A stretch of 5,405 nucleotides of DNA from the NCBI GenBank assembly GCA_021160705.1, contig JAGHBZ010000137.1, positions 1 to 5,405 on the forward strand, read 5' to 3'. The stretch comes from Candidatus Sumerlaeota bacterium (lineage in GTDB: Bacteria; Sumerlaeota; Sumerlaeia; MWCT01; JAGHBZ01). Below, in pieces: positions 1 to 5,405 of the stretch; positions within the stretch are counted from its first letter, which is position 1; every line of letters begins with the position of its first letter. The position numbers were made by a program, and so were the translations under genes. The notes beneath the pieces are model-generated. The model saw nothing but the letters and a program-made list of their open reading frames with translations, did not search any database and was not told where the DNA came from.

Positions 1-217
1 GAGGAACGTCAACGACCTGTTCACGCATATCTACTTTAATGATTCGCTCAAGAAATGGCAGGATAACTGTCAGTCCACTGCGGGCTGTGCGTTGATATTT
101 TCCTAATCGTTCAATCAACCCTTTCTCCCAGGGGCGGACAATCTTTATCCCCATTGATGCGATGATAAAAACTACAATGCCGGCAACGATAAAAAATATA
201 ATTCCTGCCTGTTCCAT
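1..217 (-). CDS. SPFH/band 7 (stomatin/slipin-like) membrane protein, N-terminal fragment
   Basis: Seventy-two N-terminal residues are visible; the gene continues past the left edge. ATG at 217-215 is preceded by a strong AGGAGGA Shine-Dalgarno site (231-225, 7 nt spacing), so the start is well supported. Residues 5-23 form one hydrophobic membrane anchor. They are followed by the hallmark start of a slipin-type SPFH domain: IVRPWEKGLIERLGKYQRT (residues 26-44), then a GL..ILPF stretch and KVDMREQVVDVP (61-72). Proteins of this family (E. coli QmcA is an example) oligomerise on the membrane and organise microdomains, often with a partner NfeD protein. Here the NfeD gene lies directly upstream on the same strand with a 75-bp gap, which supports the pairing. 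The C-terminal half of the SPFH domain and the coiled-coil tail lie outside the window, so the exact subfamily cannot be settled. Confidence 0.93.
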   Translation of the reverse strand, partial: MEQAGIIFFIVAGIVVFIIASMGIKIVRPWEKGLIERLGKYQRTARSGLTVILPFLERIIKVDMREQVVDVP

Positions 218-267
218 TGTCTTTTCCTCCTGCTAAAGAGTTTGTATCAATCTTATAATAATAAAAT

Positions 268-282
268 TGTTCTTAAGGAACA
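268..282 (-). repeat. Small hairpin between NfeD and SPFH genes
   Basis: An inverted repeat TGTTC / GAACA (5 bp stem, 5-nt loop) begins 10 nt after the NfeD stop codon. On the minus strand it is followed by a T-rich run, ATTTTATTATTATA. It resembles a weak intrinsic terminator or attenuator that could lower SPFH expression relative to NfeD. The stem is short and AT-rich, so chance is a serious alternative. Confidence 0.25.
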
Positions 283-292
283 TTCAGACGAG

Positions 293-727
293 TTAAACGC
301 TTTTCTTCACTATCAGGTGAGTGCCATCCACGCCGATTACTTCTATCTTCTGTTCTTTAGGAATAATTTGCCCATCAGAGCTATCTGCTCGCCATTCATC
401 AGATTTGATGCGAACCATACCTGTGCCGAGTTCAGGATTAATCTCTTCAACCACAATTCCCTTTTTCCCGATAAACCTGTCGGCACCAATCCCTGGAGGT
501 TGTTGTTTTGTAAGTCGTTCTGCGAGTGGTCTGGAGATAATAAATAACACAATGGACAGAACCACAAATACACCCCACTGGAATGGAGCACCGAGTCCAG
601 TTAATGCCACAAATGCAGCTACTCCCGCAGCTATGCCAAACCATAATAGAAAAAATCCTGCTGTAAATATCTCGGCAATCAATAAAATTGCCGCAAATAT
701 CATCCAAATTATCCAGGGTTTAAGCAT
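293..727 (-). CDS. Short NfeD-like membrane protein (YbbJ/NfeD1b type)
   Basis: A complete 144-residue protein. The ATG at 727-725 has GGAGA (739-735) 7 nt upstream. Three hydrophobic segments lie at about residues 5-29, 31-46 and 51-66. After a short linker comes a C-terminal soluble domain (about 84-144) typical of the NfeD OB fold, with FIGKKGIVVEEI (85-96), GTGMVRI (101-107) and DEWRA (110-114), the usual G.g.vri..e.W.A pattern. The long ClpP-like serine protease region of full-length NfeD is absent, as expected for the short class. Short NfeD proteins act as membrane partners of SPFH/slipin proteins, and such a gene follows at 217-1. The pair is probably one transcription unit from a promoter near 783-811. 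The exact biochemical role of short NfeD proteins is poorly defined. The family assignment itself is firm. Confidence 0.93.
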   Translation of the reverse strand: MLKPWIIWMIFAAILLIAEIFTAGFFLLWFGIAAGVAAFVALTGLGAPFQWGVFVVLSIVLFIISRPLAERLTKQQPPGIGADRFIGKKGIVVEEINPELGTGMVRIKSDEWRADSSDGQIIPKEQKIEVIGVDGTHLIVKKSV

Positions 728-763
728 CTCTGTATCTCCACACGTTATATGCTTTCTGTTTTT

Positions 764-794
764 TTGTTAAATTGATTATTTGTTTATATATAAT
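764..794 (+). promoter_or_regulatory. Candidate sigma70-type promoter for the CorC-like gene pair
   Basis: TTGTTA (764-769) is followed after 17 nt by TATATA (787-792), or after 19 nt by a perfect TATAAT (789-794). The predicted start of transcription is near 800. This lies downstream of the TTG at 780 that opens the reading frame, and argues that translation of the transporter begins further on. Its -10 region overlaps the -10 of the opposing promoter. Confidence 0.4.
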
Positions 795-811
795 TCTCTG
801 CGAGTAATCAA
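783..811 (-). promoter_or_regulatory. Candidate sigma70-type promoter for the nfeD-SPFH pair
   Basis: On the minus strand, TTGATT (811-806) and TATAAA (788-783) are separated by exactly 17 nt. They match 4/6 and 5/6 of the -35 and -10 consensus. Transcription would begin near 776, giving a leader of about 50 nt before the ATG at 727. The region is AT-rich, so chance matches are common. Confidence 0.4.
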
Positions 812-944
812 GTCTAATTTGTTAAGAAAAATATTGCCTATAAGTCGGCTAAATAATACAATTTTTGTGAAGATTTTTAAGAAATATCATAAGGTCAAAA
901 AAACGTTGGACCCGATATTATTAAACATTGCTGGCGTTTTTGTA

Positions 945-2309
945 ATGAGTTGCTGTTCTCCGGAGAGCACCGGGGGCATCTTTTCTTTCAATGCAAGTAT
1001 ACCTATGTCTTCTCTCTCCAGCGGCATTTCTATGATTTCGCCTCTCTTGATATTAATGTTATTTTTCCTGGTGTTATCAGGGTTTTTTTCTGGTTCTGAG
1101 ACTGCACTTTTTTCGCTTAATAAAATGCAGTTGAGCCATCTAACCAATCATCGCCCCCGCTTATCAAAAGCAGTGGTTAAGCTACTTGATTCGCCAAACG
1201 AGACCCTTACCGCCATACTGCTGGGAAATACTCTGGTGAATATTGGAGCTGCTCTTTGCGCTGGCATACTTGCGGAGAAATTCATCAGACATTCGCCTGT
1301 ACTTTCTTTTTTCATAGGTGCTGGCACAATCACTATTGTCATTCTAATTGTAGGTGAGATTATCCCAAAGTCGCTCGCTATAAGTCATTCAGAGACAGTC
1401 TCGCTCGTTGTCTCTCTTCCTTTGTTAGCCTGGTATTATTTAATTTTTCCATTTCGGCAGGCGATTCATTTATTTACCGACTCAGTGCTCAGGCTCATCC
1501 GCATAACGCCATCTACCTCTATAGCCACACTTAATGAGGAAGAGCTTAAAGTCCTTTTGAGCACAAGCGAGATAACCAATATCCTGCCCGAAGATGAGCA
1601 GGAGATGATTGAGGGGGTTCTTGAGCTGGGCGAAACAACCGTTGAAGAAGTGATGACTCCCAGAACTGAGATTGAAGCGTATCCAATAGATATAAACCCC
1701 AAGCAATTACTGGAGGCACTTAAGTCCAGTAAGCATAATAGGGTGATAATTTTTAATCAGCGAATTGATAATATCGTCGGTGTGCTTCATGTAAAGGACT
1801 TTTTTCTCAATCCCGATAAACCACTCGCTTCGCTCCTGCGCGAACCGCTTCTCGTCCCTCCAAAAAAGCTGCTAATTACGATGCTGGCGGAGTTCCGACG
1901 CGCTCGGTCTCATCTCGCAGTGGTCGTTGACGAGTATGGTGGCACTGAAGGTATTATCACTCTTCAGGATGTGCTTGAAGAAATCGTCTGGGAACTCGAA
2001 GATACTGGTGACAGAAAAGTAGAATTTATACAAAAGATTGGCGAAGGTGATTACAGGGTCTCAGGGACTACCAAGCTCTGGCGCATTAATGAAGAATTGG
2101 GACTTCATCTACCCGAGGATGTTGCCCACACTATTGCCGGGTTTGTGGTTAATTCTATGCAACGAATCCCTGAACTAGGCGAAGAACTTGTGCTGGATAA
2201 CCTGAGATTTATTGTGGAAAAAAAGACTAAACGCCGTCTCACGCAAATTAGAATTCAGATTCTACCAAAGGGGGAAAGTACAACTGAATATCCAAAGCAT
2301 TCTAATTAA
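945..2309 (+). CDS. HlyC/CorC (CNNM) family membrane protein, first of a tandem pair
   Basis: A hemolysin C/CorC-type protein, the family of CNNM-like Mg2+ or divalent-cation exporters; the ion here is unknown. The frame is open from a TTG at 780 (509 residues; positions below count from there). The first 55 residues are AT-rich, K/N/I-rich and unlike the family, so ATG 945 is chosen (454 residues). ATG 1005 or 1032 would match the second paralogue's length even better, and none has a clear Shine-Dalgarno site. The DUF21/CNNM membrane domain spans about 86-260, with the signatures LSGFFSGSETAL (99-110), a LLGNTLVN stretch and GEIIPK (192-197). A CBS pair follows: EVMTPRTEIEAYPID at about 290-304 opens the first CBS, and VVDEYGGTEGIITLQDVLEE (382-401) lies in the second. 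About 415-495 is the C-terminal CorC/HlyC domain, with GDYRVSGTT and TIAGFVV. All parts are intact and the architecture is canonical. The next gene starts 10 bp after the stop. Confidence 0.93.
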   Translation: MSCCSPESTGGIFSFNASIPMSSLSSGISMISPLLILMLFFLVLSGFFSGSETALFSLNKMQLSHLTNHRPRLSKAVVKLLDSPNETLTAILLGNTLVNIGAALCAGILAEKFIRHSPVLSFFIGAGTITIVILIVGEIIPKSLAISHSETVSLVVSLPLLAWYYLIFPFRQAIHLFTDSVLRLIRITPSTSIATLNEEELKVLLSTSEITNILPEDEQEMIEGVLELGETTVEEVMTPRTEIEAYPIDINPKQLLEALKSSKHNRVIIFNQRIDNIVGVLHVKDFFLNPDKPLASLLREPLLVPPKKLLITMLAEFRRARSHLAVVVDEYGGTEGIITLQDVLEEIVWELEDTGDRKVEFIQKIGEGDYRVSGTTKLWRINEELGLHLPEDVAHTIAGFVVNSMQRIPELGEELVLDNLRFIVEKKTKRRLTQIRIQILPKGESTTEYPKHSN

Positions 2310-2319
2310 CGGATAGACA

Positions 2320-3627
2320 ATGTCGTTTATCGCACTCACATACTTAATAGGTATACTCTTATTCTTGCTGTTGTCAGCATATTTTTCAGGAATGGAAACA
2401 GCTTCTATTTCCGCAAATAAAGCACGTCTTCAATATCTGGAGATGAACGGCGATGAACGTGCAAGAGAAATCCTGAGTATGATTAGGAACATTCAACATA
2501 CTATTGCAGTGGTGCTTGTGGGAAACAATATTTGTCTTGTGGTCGGCTCTCTCATCGGAAGAAAATTCTTTGCTCAGTTCTTCCCGGTATCGGCTCATAC
2601 TTATTACTGGGGGAGCATCAGCAGTAAGGAGATTATGGACATTCTTATACTTACCCCATTATTTTTAATATTTGCTGAGATATTACCTAAGCAGATTTTT
2701 CGGCATAAGGCAGATAGATTAATCCTGATTCTTGGAAGACCTTTAAAATTCTTTGCGGTCCTGTTTTTGCCTATTCTCCACCTGCTGGATACTCTGACTA
2801 TGACTGTACTTGCCCCGGTAGGCATACGCCGTGCTCCACGTCCCATATCATTTACTAAAGATGACTTATTGCGACTCCTTGCCACCGACTCGACCGAAAA
2901 AAGGGTTGATGACAAATCGCTTGAACGAGAAATGATTCGTAAAGTCTGTGGTCTGGAGAAAACACTTACCCGTGAAGTTATGAAACCCATCAACGATGTG
3001 GTGAGCATTCGGCTCGGCAAGGAGACCATTAAAAGTGTGATTGAGCTTGCTCGCACTACCGGATATTCCCGGTTTCCCGTGTATAAAGACAAAGTTATCC
3101 ATCTGCTTGGTTACGTTGACATTTATCAAATTTTACGCAGTGACCTTATTGACAAACGACTTGAAGATTTTGTTCACTCTGCATACTATGTGCCTGAAAC
3201 AAAACCTATTGATGACCTTCTGCAGCAGTTTTTAAAACGTGGCGAACGAGTAGCAATCGTGGTGGATGAGTTCGGTGCCTGTAGTGGCTGGATTACCATT
3301 GAGGATATTCTTGAGGAAATCGTTGGCGAAATTCAGGACGAGTTTGACCAGTATAGTATTGATATTGTCCGCGAAGATGATAACGTCTTCGTGATGGAGG
3401 CACATATTGATATTGATGATTTGAATGAACGACTTGGCTTAAACCTGCCCAAAGAAGGCTATGAAACCCTTGCTGGGTTCGTGTATACCCGGCTGGGTGA
3501 AATCCCCTCAGTTGGCGATTCGTTTGAGAGTGATAATATAAAAGTAGAGGTCCTTTCAATGACAGGCCCCCGGATTGACCGAGTCCGCCTTACCATACAA
3601 CCCACCCCTGAGCCCGCTGATAATTAA
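2320..3627 (+). CDS. HlyC/CorC (CNNM) family membrane protein, second of a tandem pair
   Basis: A complete 435-residue paralogue of the preceding gene with the same domain order. Its ATG lies 10 bp after the upstream stop, with only a weak GGA at 2311-2313, so translational coupling is plausible. The DUF21 membrane domain (about 1-175) carries AYFSGMETASISANKARL (20-37), VLVGNN (65-70) and AEILPK (119-124). The CBS pair covers about 215-340: REVMKPINDV (218-227) replaces the canonical MTPR, and VVDEFGACSGWITIEDILEE (314-333) replaces the usual EYGGTEG. It is followed by EIVGEIQDEFD. The C-terminal CorC/HlyC domain (about 350-428) includes LPKEGYETLAGFVYTRLGEI. The changes in the CBS motifs suggest a different nucleotide affinity, or a heteromeric partner role with the first paralogue; this is inference. 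CNNM/CorC membrane proteins work as dimers, so a heterodimer is conceivable. No obvious terminator follows directly. Confidence 0.95.
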   Translation: MSFIALTYLIGILLFLLLSAYFSGMETASISANKARLQYLEMNGDERAREILSMIRNIQHTIAVVLVGNNICLVVGSLIGRKFFAQFFPVSAHTYYWGSISSKEIMDILILTPLFLIFAEILPKQIFRHKADRLILILGRPLKFFAVLFLPILHLLDTLTMTVLAPVGIRRAPRPISFTKDDLLRLLATDSTEKRVDDKSLEREMIRKVCGLEKTLTREVMKPINDVVSIRLGKETIKSVIELARTTGYSRFPVYKDKVIHLLGYVDIYQILRSDLIDKRLEDFVHSAYYVPETKPIDDLLQQFLKRGERVAIVVDEFGACSGWITIEDILEEIVGEIQDEFDQYSIDIVREDDNVFVMEAHIDIDDLNERLGLNLPKEGYETLAGFVYTRLGEIPSVGDSFESDNIKVEVLSMTGPRIDRVRLTIQPTPEPADN

Positions 3628-3656
3628 TTAACTCACAGATACCTCATTTTCTTTAT

Positions 3657-3713
3657 GTATACTCTCCATAAAAGGAAGATAAATCCCAGAGATAGAAAAT
3701 ATCTTCCGTATAC
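3657..3713. repeat. Inverted repeat GGAAGATA/TATCTTCC with flanking GTATAC
   Basis: GGAAGATA (3674-3681) is the exact reverse complement of TATCTTCC (3700-3707), with an 18-nt loop. The self-complementary GTATAC occurs at 3657-3662 and again directly after the right arm at 3708-3713, so the stem could extend to 14 bp with an 11-nt bulge on the left. On the minus strand the stem is followed by TTTTATGG, so it could be a weak leftward terminator. It begins 30 bp after the transporter stop codon but has no T-run on the plus strand. Confidence 0.4.
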
Positions 3714-3973
3714 ACTGACATCACACCACACTAACAGAACATTTTGGATTACTCTGATAAGCCTTATTATACCCGGATACTTGTTCACCTGGAAACACTT
3801 TACTATATCCGCCGGGGTAACTAATCTAATATCTTTTTCTGAAAACATATCGTACTATCAATCTCCCTTTCTGATTAACGCGAAAAATCTCACCATCTCA
3901 GAGTTATCCTGCCCTCCTGGATTCCTTATTAATACTCTTTTTTCTATAAAGAGACCAAGAAGCCAGGAAATAG

Positions 3974-4004
3974 GAGTTGACCTGCGAAGGTCAGCTCTCA
4001 TTTT
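3974..4004 (+). terminator. Candidate intrinsic terminator hairpin with GNRA tetraloop
   Basis: GAGTTGACCT (3974-3983) pairs with AGGTCAGCTC (3988-3997): ten consecutive pairs including one G-T wobble, closed by a GCGA tetraloop (GNRA type). It is followed by TCATTTT, a modest T-run. This is the strongest hairpin in the region and probably ends rightward transcription from the transporter pair, about 350 nt after its last stop codon. The interrupted T-run and the long distance leave room for another role, such as part of a small RNA. Confidence 0.45.
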
Positions 4005-4020
4005 CACATTTGAGAGATTT
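3995..4020 (+). repeat. Second stem-loop overlapping the GCGA hairpin
   Basis: CTCTCA (3995-4000) and TGAGAG (4011-4016) form a perfect 6-bp stem with a 10-nt loop, followed by ATTT. Its left arm shares three bases (3995-3997) with the preceding 10-bp hairpin, so the two stems partly compete. It could be a second, weaker terminator in tandem or an alternative fold. Confidence 0.3.
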
Positions 4021-4059
4021 TGAGATTAGTGATAGGCAATAAGGATGATGAACCCTGAT

Positions 4060-4149
4060 AAACCGACTAACCGACCTAAACCGACTAACCGACTTAAACC
4101 GAGTAAACCGACTAATCGACCAAACGGACACAACGGACTAAACGGACAC
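4060..4149. repeat. Tandem 9-bp repeat, consensus AAACCGACT, ten units
   Basis: Ten consecutive 9-bp units in strict register, with no insertions or deletions. Three units are exactly AAACCGACT (4060, 4078, 4105). The others are variants: AACCGACCT, AACCGACTT, AAACCGAGT, AATCGACCA. The last three shift to AACGGACAC, AACGGACTA, AACGGACAC (4123, 4132, 4141). A weaker unit, AACCCTGAT, precedes them at 4051. The variation is graded from a CCGACT core to a CGGAC core. Because 9 is a multiple of 3, a short frame (4045-4227) reads through it as a K/N-R-P-T repeat, but that frame has no other support as a gene. The function is unknown. Confidence 0.85.
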
Positions 4150-4256
4150 AAGTTTTTGATTTTTAGAACTCCTCAGCTAGGGCTGTGGCAGGGCTGGGGT
4201 AATCAGGTCATACCACCTCATTGCTAAATAATCTTCTTGTACGCCGATTCTATCTT

Positions 4257-4294
4257 TGCACCAGAGCCAATCAAATATGTTTTGACAAGGTGCA
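4257..4294 (-). repeat. Nested inverted repeat just after the mannosidase stop codon
   Basis: TGCACC (4257-4262) and GGTGCA (4289-4294) form a perfect 6-bp outer stem. Inside it TCAAA (4271-4275) and TTTGA (4281-4285) form a 5-bp stem with a 5-nt loop. The structure begins 1 nt after the leftward mannosidase stop codon, a typical site for a terminator or mRNA 3'-end stabiliser. The sequence that follows on the minus strand is AAAGATAG rather than a T-run, so it is not a standard intrinsic terminator. Confidence 0.3.
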
Positions 4295-4295
4295 G

Positions 4296-5405
4296 TTAGA
4301 GAGTTAACCCGAGAGTGATAATTTTTTTCTTTGGGACTTTAAGAATGATGGTATTATCTTTCTGCACTTTAATTTTTTCTATTTCTTCTTCGGCAAGATT
4401 CAGCTTGAAGGCTTCTTTTATTTCTGGTGTGAAACTCAGCGTCTCCACCATCTCGTCCTCCGTAGGGTTAAAGAACCGAACTACTATTTTATCATCCGTC
4501 TCCGCTTTTTTTACTGCGGTAATGATGACATTTTTTGGTGGAGATTTGAATAATCCTGCCTGCCAGGGGAGTGTTCCATCTGGCGATGGTGCGAACTGCA
4601 CGGCTCGCACAGGGACAGTAAATTCCATTGCCTGAATTGGTACACCGCCACTTGAAGTATCGCCAGTGTGTGGATAAATCGCATACTCAAAAACCTGTTT
4701 ACCCAGACATTGCGTTCCCAGGTCTGGCAGGGTTTGTTCTCTTGCTTCGGAGACCTCCATATTTATAGGGAAAGTCCGCAATAATGTTATGGCGATTGGA
4801 CGCTCAGCCCTATCAAAGACCTCATACTCCTGAAGTCCTCTGACAAGTACTGCAAGTCCTGCTTTGCCATCGTTGAGGTCAACGAACGAACGCATTGGTT
4901 TTGTCCCGACAGCGGGTTCTTTCCAGGTATCTGTATCTGGCAATGGGATGTCGCGCTTCACTATATCGAAATGGCTGTCTGCAAAGGAATGGTCTGTGCT
5001 TATGCCAGTGGGAAATACCACCCTGAGCCAGTGGTCACGCGCAGTGTTATTAATTTCGGTTCGGATTTCTACACGTTCTGAGGCACGCTTTAATGTGACA
5101 TACTGACAGATGGGAATGGTGCTCGTATAGGTGCTGCGGGCAGTACCGTCAGCAGAGGCTTCTGTGGGTACTTCTATTTCCAGTTCAACTCTGAAAGTGG
5201 CAGAATAGCGTCCATCTTCTACAAGGGAAATTTTTGCACGACTCCCCAGCGAAGTGACCACAATATCATTCATCGGCGAAGTATGTTGCCAGGGATTGCC
5301 CACCTCTCCACTATCCTGAAAGTAACCCAGTCCCTGAAACATCTTGCCACTGGGTTTATGAAAAATATTAAGGGTGCCGTTCTGATTTATACTTACTTTG
5401 AGGAA
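4296..5405 (-). CDS. GH38 alpha-mannosidase, C-terminal part (5' end outside window)
   Basis: The frame is open to the right edge, giving 369 C-terminal residues; the first methionine inside the window (5342) is internal, because the family pattern continues upstream as NGTLNIFHKPSGKMFQGLGY (residues 9-28). The visible part is the C-terminal beta-rich region of glycoside hydrolase family 38, with NGTLNI (9-14), DSGEVGNPW (31-39), DHWLRVVFPTG (124-134), HSFADSHFDIVKR (139-151), a GLAVLVRGLQEYEV segment (183-196), LGKQVFEYAIYPHTGD and a terminal Ig-like part with IVVRFFNPTEDE (307-318). Such enzymes release alpha-linked mannose from glycans or short mannosides. The N-terminal catalytic domain with the Zn ligands and Asp nucleophile is not in the window, so activity and substrate cannot be judged. 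No export signal can be assessed. It is convergent with the transporter pair and shows no functional link to it. Confidence 0.9.
   Translation of the reverse strand, partial: FLKVSINQNGTLNIFHKPSGKMFQGLGYFQDSGEVGNPWQHTSPMNDIVVTSLGSRAKISLVEDGRYSATFRVELEIEVPTEASADGTARSTYTSTIPICQYVTLKRASERVEIRTEINNTARDHWLRVVFPTGISTDHSFADSHFDIVKRDIPLPDTDTWKEPAVGTKPMRSFVDLNDGKAGLAVLVRGLQEYEVFDRAERPIAITLLRTFPINMEVSEAREQTLPDLGTQCLGKQVFEYAIYPHTGDTSSGGVPIQAMEFTVPVRAVQFAPSPDGTLPWQAGLFKSPPKNVIITAVKKAETDDKIVVRFFNPTEDEMVETLSFTPEIKEAFKLNLAEEEIEKIKVQKDNTIILKVPKKKIITLGLTL

Larger units (their letters stand above)
3628..4295. other. Long intergenic region between convergent genes
   Basis: About 670 bp lies between the transporter pair and the convergent mannosidase. 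It is AT-rich and holds no convincing gene. The open stretches at 3655-4023 (+), 3848-3633 (-) and 4045-4227 (+) lack family resemblance, and the first two also lack good ribosome sites. What it does contain is an inverted repeat at 3657-3713, a group of stem-loops at 3915-4016, a 9-bp-period repeat at 4060-4149, a GC-rich patch with a duplicated AGGGCTG at about 4179-4197, and a stem-loop next to the mannosidase stop. The stretch from 3714 to 3914 shows nothing recognisable. Confidence 0.7.

Noticed and set aside
744..749. TATAAC on the minus strand as -10 for the NfeD gene
   Set aside because: Transcription would start inside the Shine-Dalgarno site at 739-735, leaving no usable leader; the TTGATT-N17-TATAAA pair upstream is better.
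321..770. 149-codon plus-strand frame opposite the NfeD gene
   Set aside because: It is antisense to a clearly recognisable NfeD protein with a good ribosome site, and its serine/proline/isoleucine-rich product looks like a shadow translation.
800..945. Possible Mg2+ riboswitch (M-box type) before the CorC-like gene
   Set aside because: Looked for because of the gene's family, but no M-box-like conserved segments or strong stems were found; only a 3-bp GCC/GGC pairing around 840-850.
3633..3848. 71-codon hydrophobic frame on the minus strand
   Set aside because: No ribosome site and no family resemblance; apparent hydrophobicity follows from the AT-rich composition.
3655..4023. 122-codon open frame on the plus strand after the transporter pair
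   Set aside because: No Shine-Dalgarno site before its ATG, AT-rich irregular composition, no recognisable family motif, and its 3' end consists of the strong hairpin region.
4179..4197. Duplicated AGGGCTG in a GC-rich patch
   Set aside because: Two 7-bp copies 5 nt apart are too short to call an element, and no flanking repeats or gene remnant can be recognised.
4045..4227. 60-codon frame with K/N-R-P-T tripeptide repeats
   Set aside because: Although AAGG lies close to the ATG, the repeat part simply translates the 9-bp DNA repeat, and the rest resembles no protein. It is better read as a non-coding repeat.

Overview
This looks like a bacterial chromosome segment with moderate GC and AT-rich intergenic DNA. 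Shine-Dalgarno-type sites precede the two minus-strand membrane genes at the left. Nothing in the window fixes the species. The mix of a short NfeD gene with an SPFH gene, duplicated CorC-type transporters and a GH38 alpha-mannosidase fits a free-living bacterium, possibly from an uncultivated lineage, but that is a guess. No phage, IS, CRISPR, tRNA or rRNA signal was seen.

Layout. Positions 1-727 hold a leftward pair: a short NfeD-like membrane protein (293-727), then the N-terminus of an SPFH/band 7 (stomatin/slipin-like) protein that runs off the left edge (217-1). A short AT-rich divergent region at about 728-811 contains overlapping candidate promoters for both directions. Rightward from it are two tandem HlyC/CorC (CNNM-type) membrane proteins, 945-2309 and 2320-3627, separated by 10 bp and almost certainly co-transcribed. 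Next is about 670 bp without a convincing gene (3628-4295). It holds several inverted repeats, one a strong hairpin with a GCGA tetraloop at 3974-3997, and a 9-bp-period repeat of ten consecutive units at 4060-4149. The right end (5405-4296, leftward) is the C-terminal part of a GH38 alpha-mannosidase, convergent with the transporter pair.

Function. The four left-hand genes are all membrane proteins. NfeD and SPFH proteins form a known partnership in membrane microdomains. CNNM/CorC proteins are linked to Mg2+ or other divalent-cation export. The shared divergent region would allow coordinated control of cell-envelope or ion homeostasis, but this is inference. The mannosidase appears unrelated to the rest. 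No clearly new multi-gene system is visible. The least explained parts are the 9-bp repeat and the structured stretch at 3915-4020.
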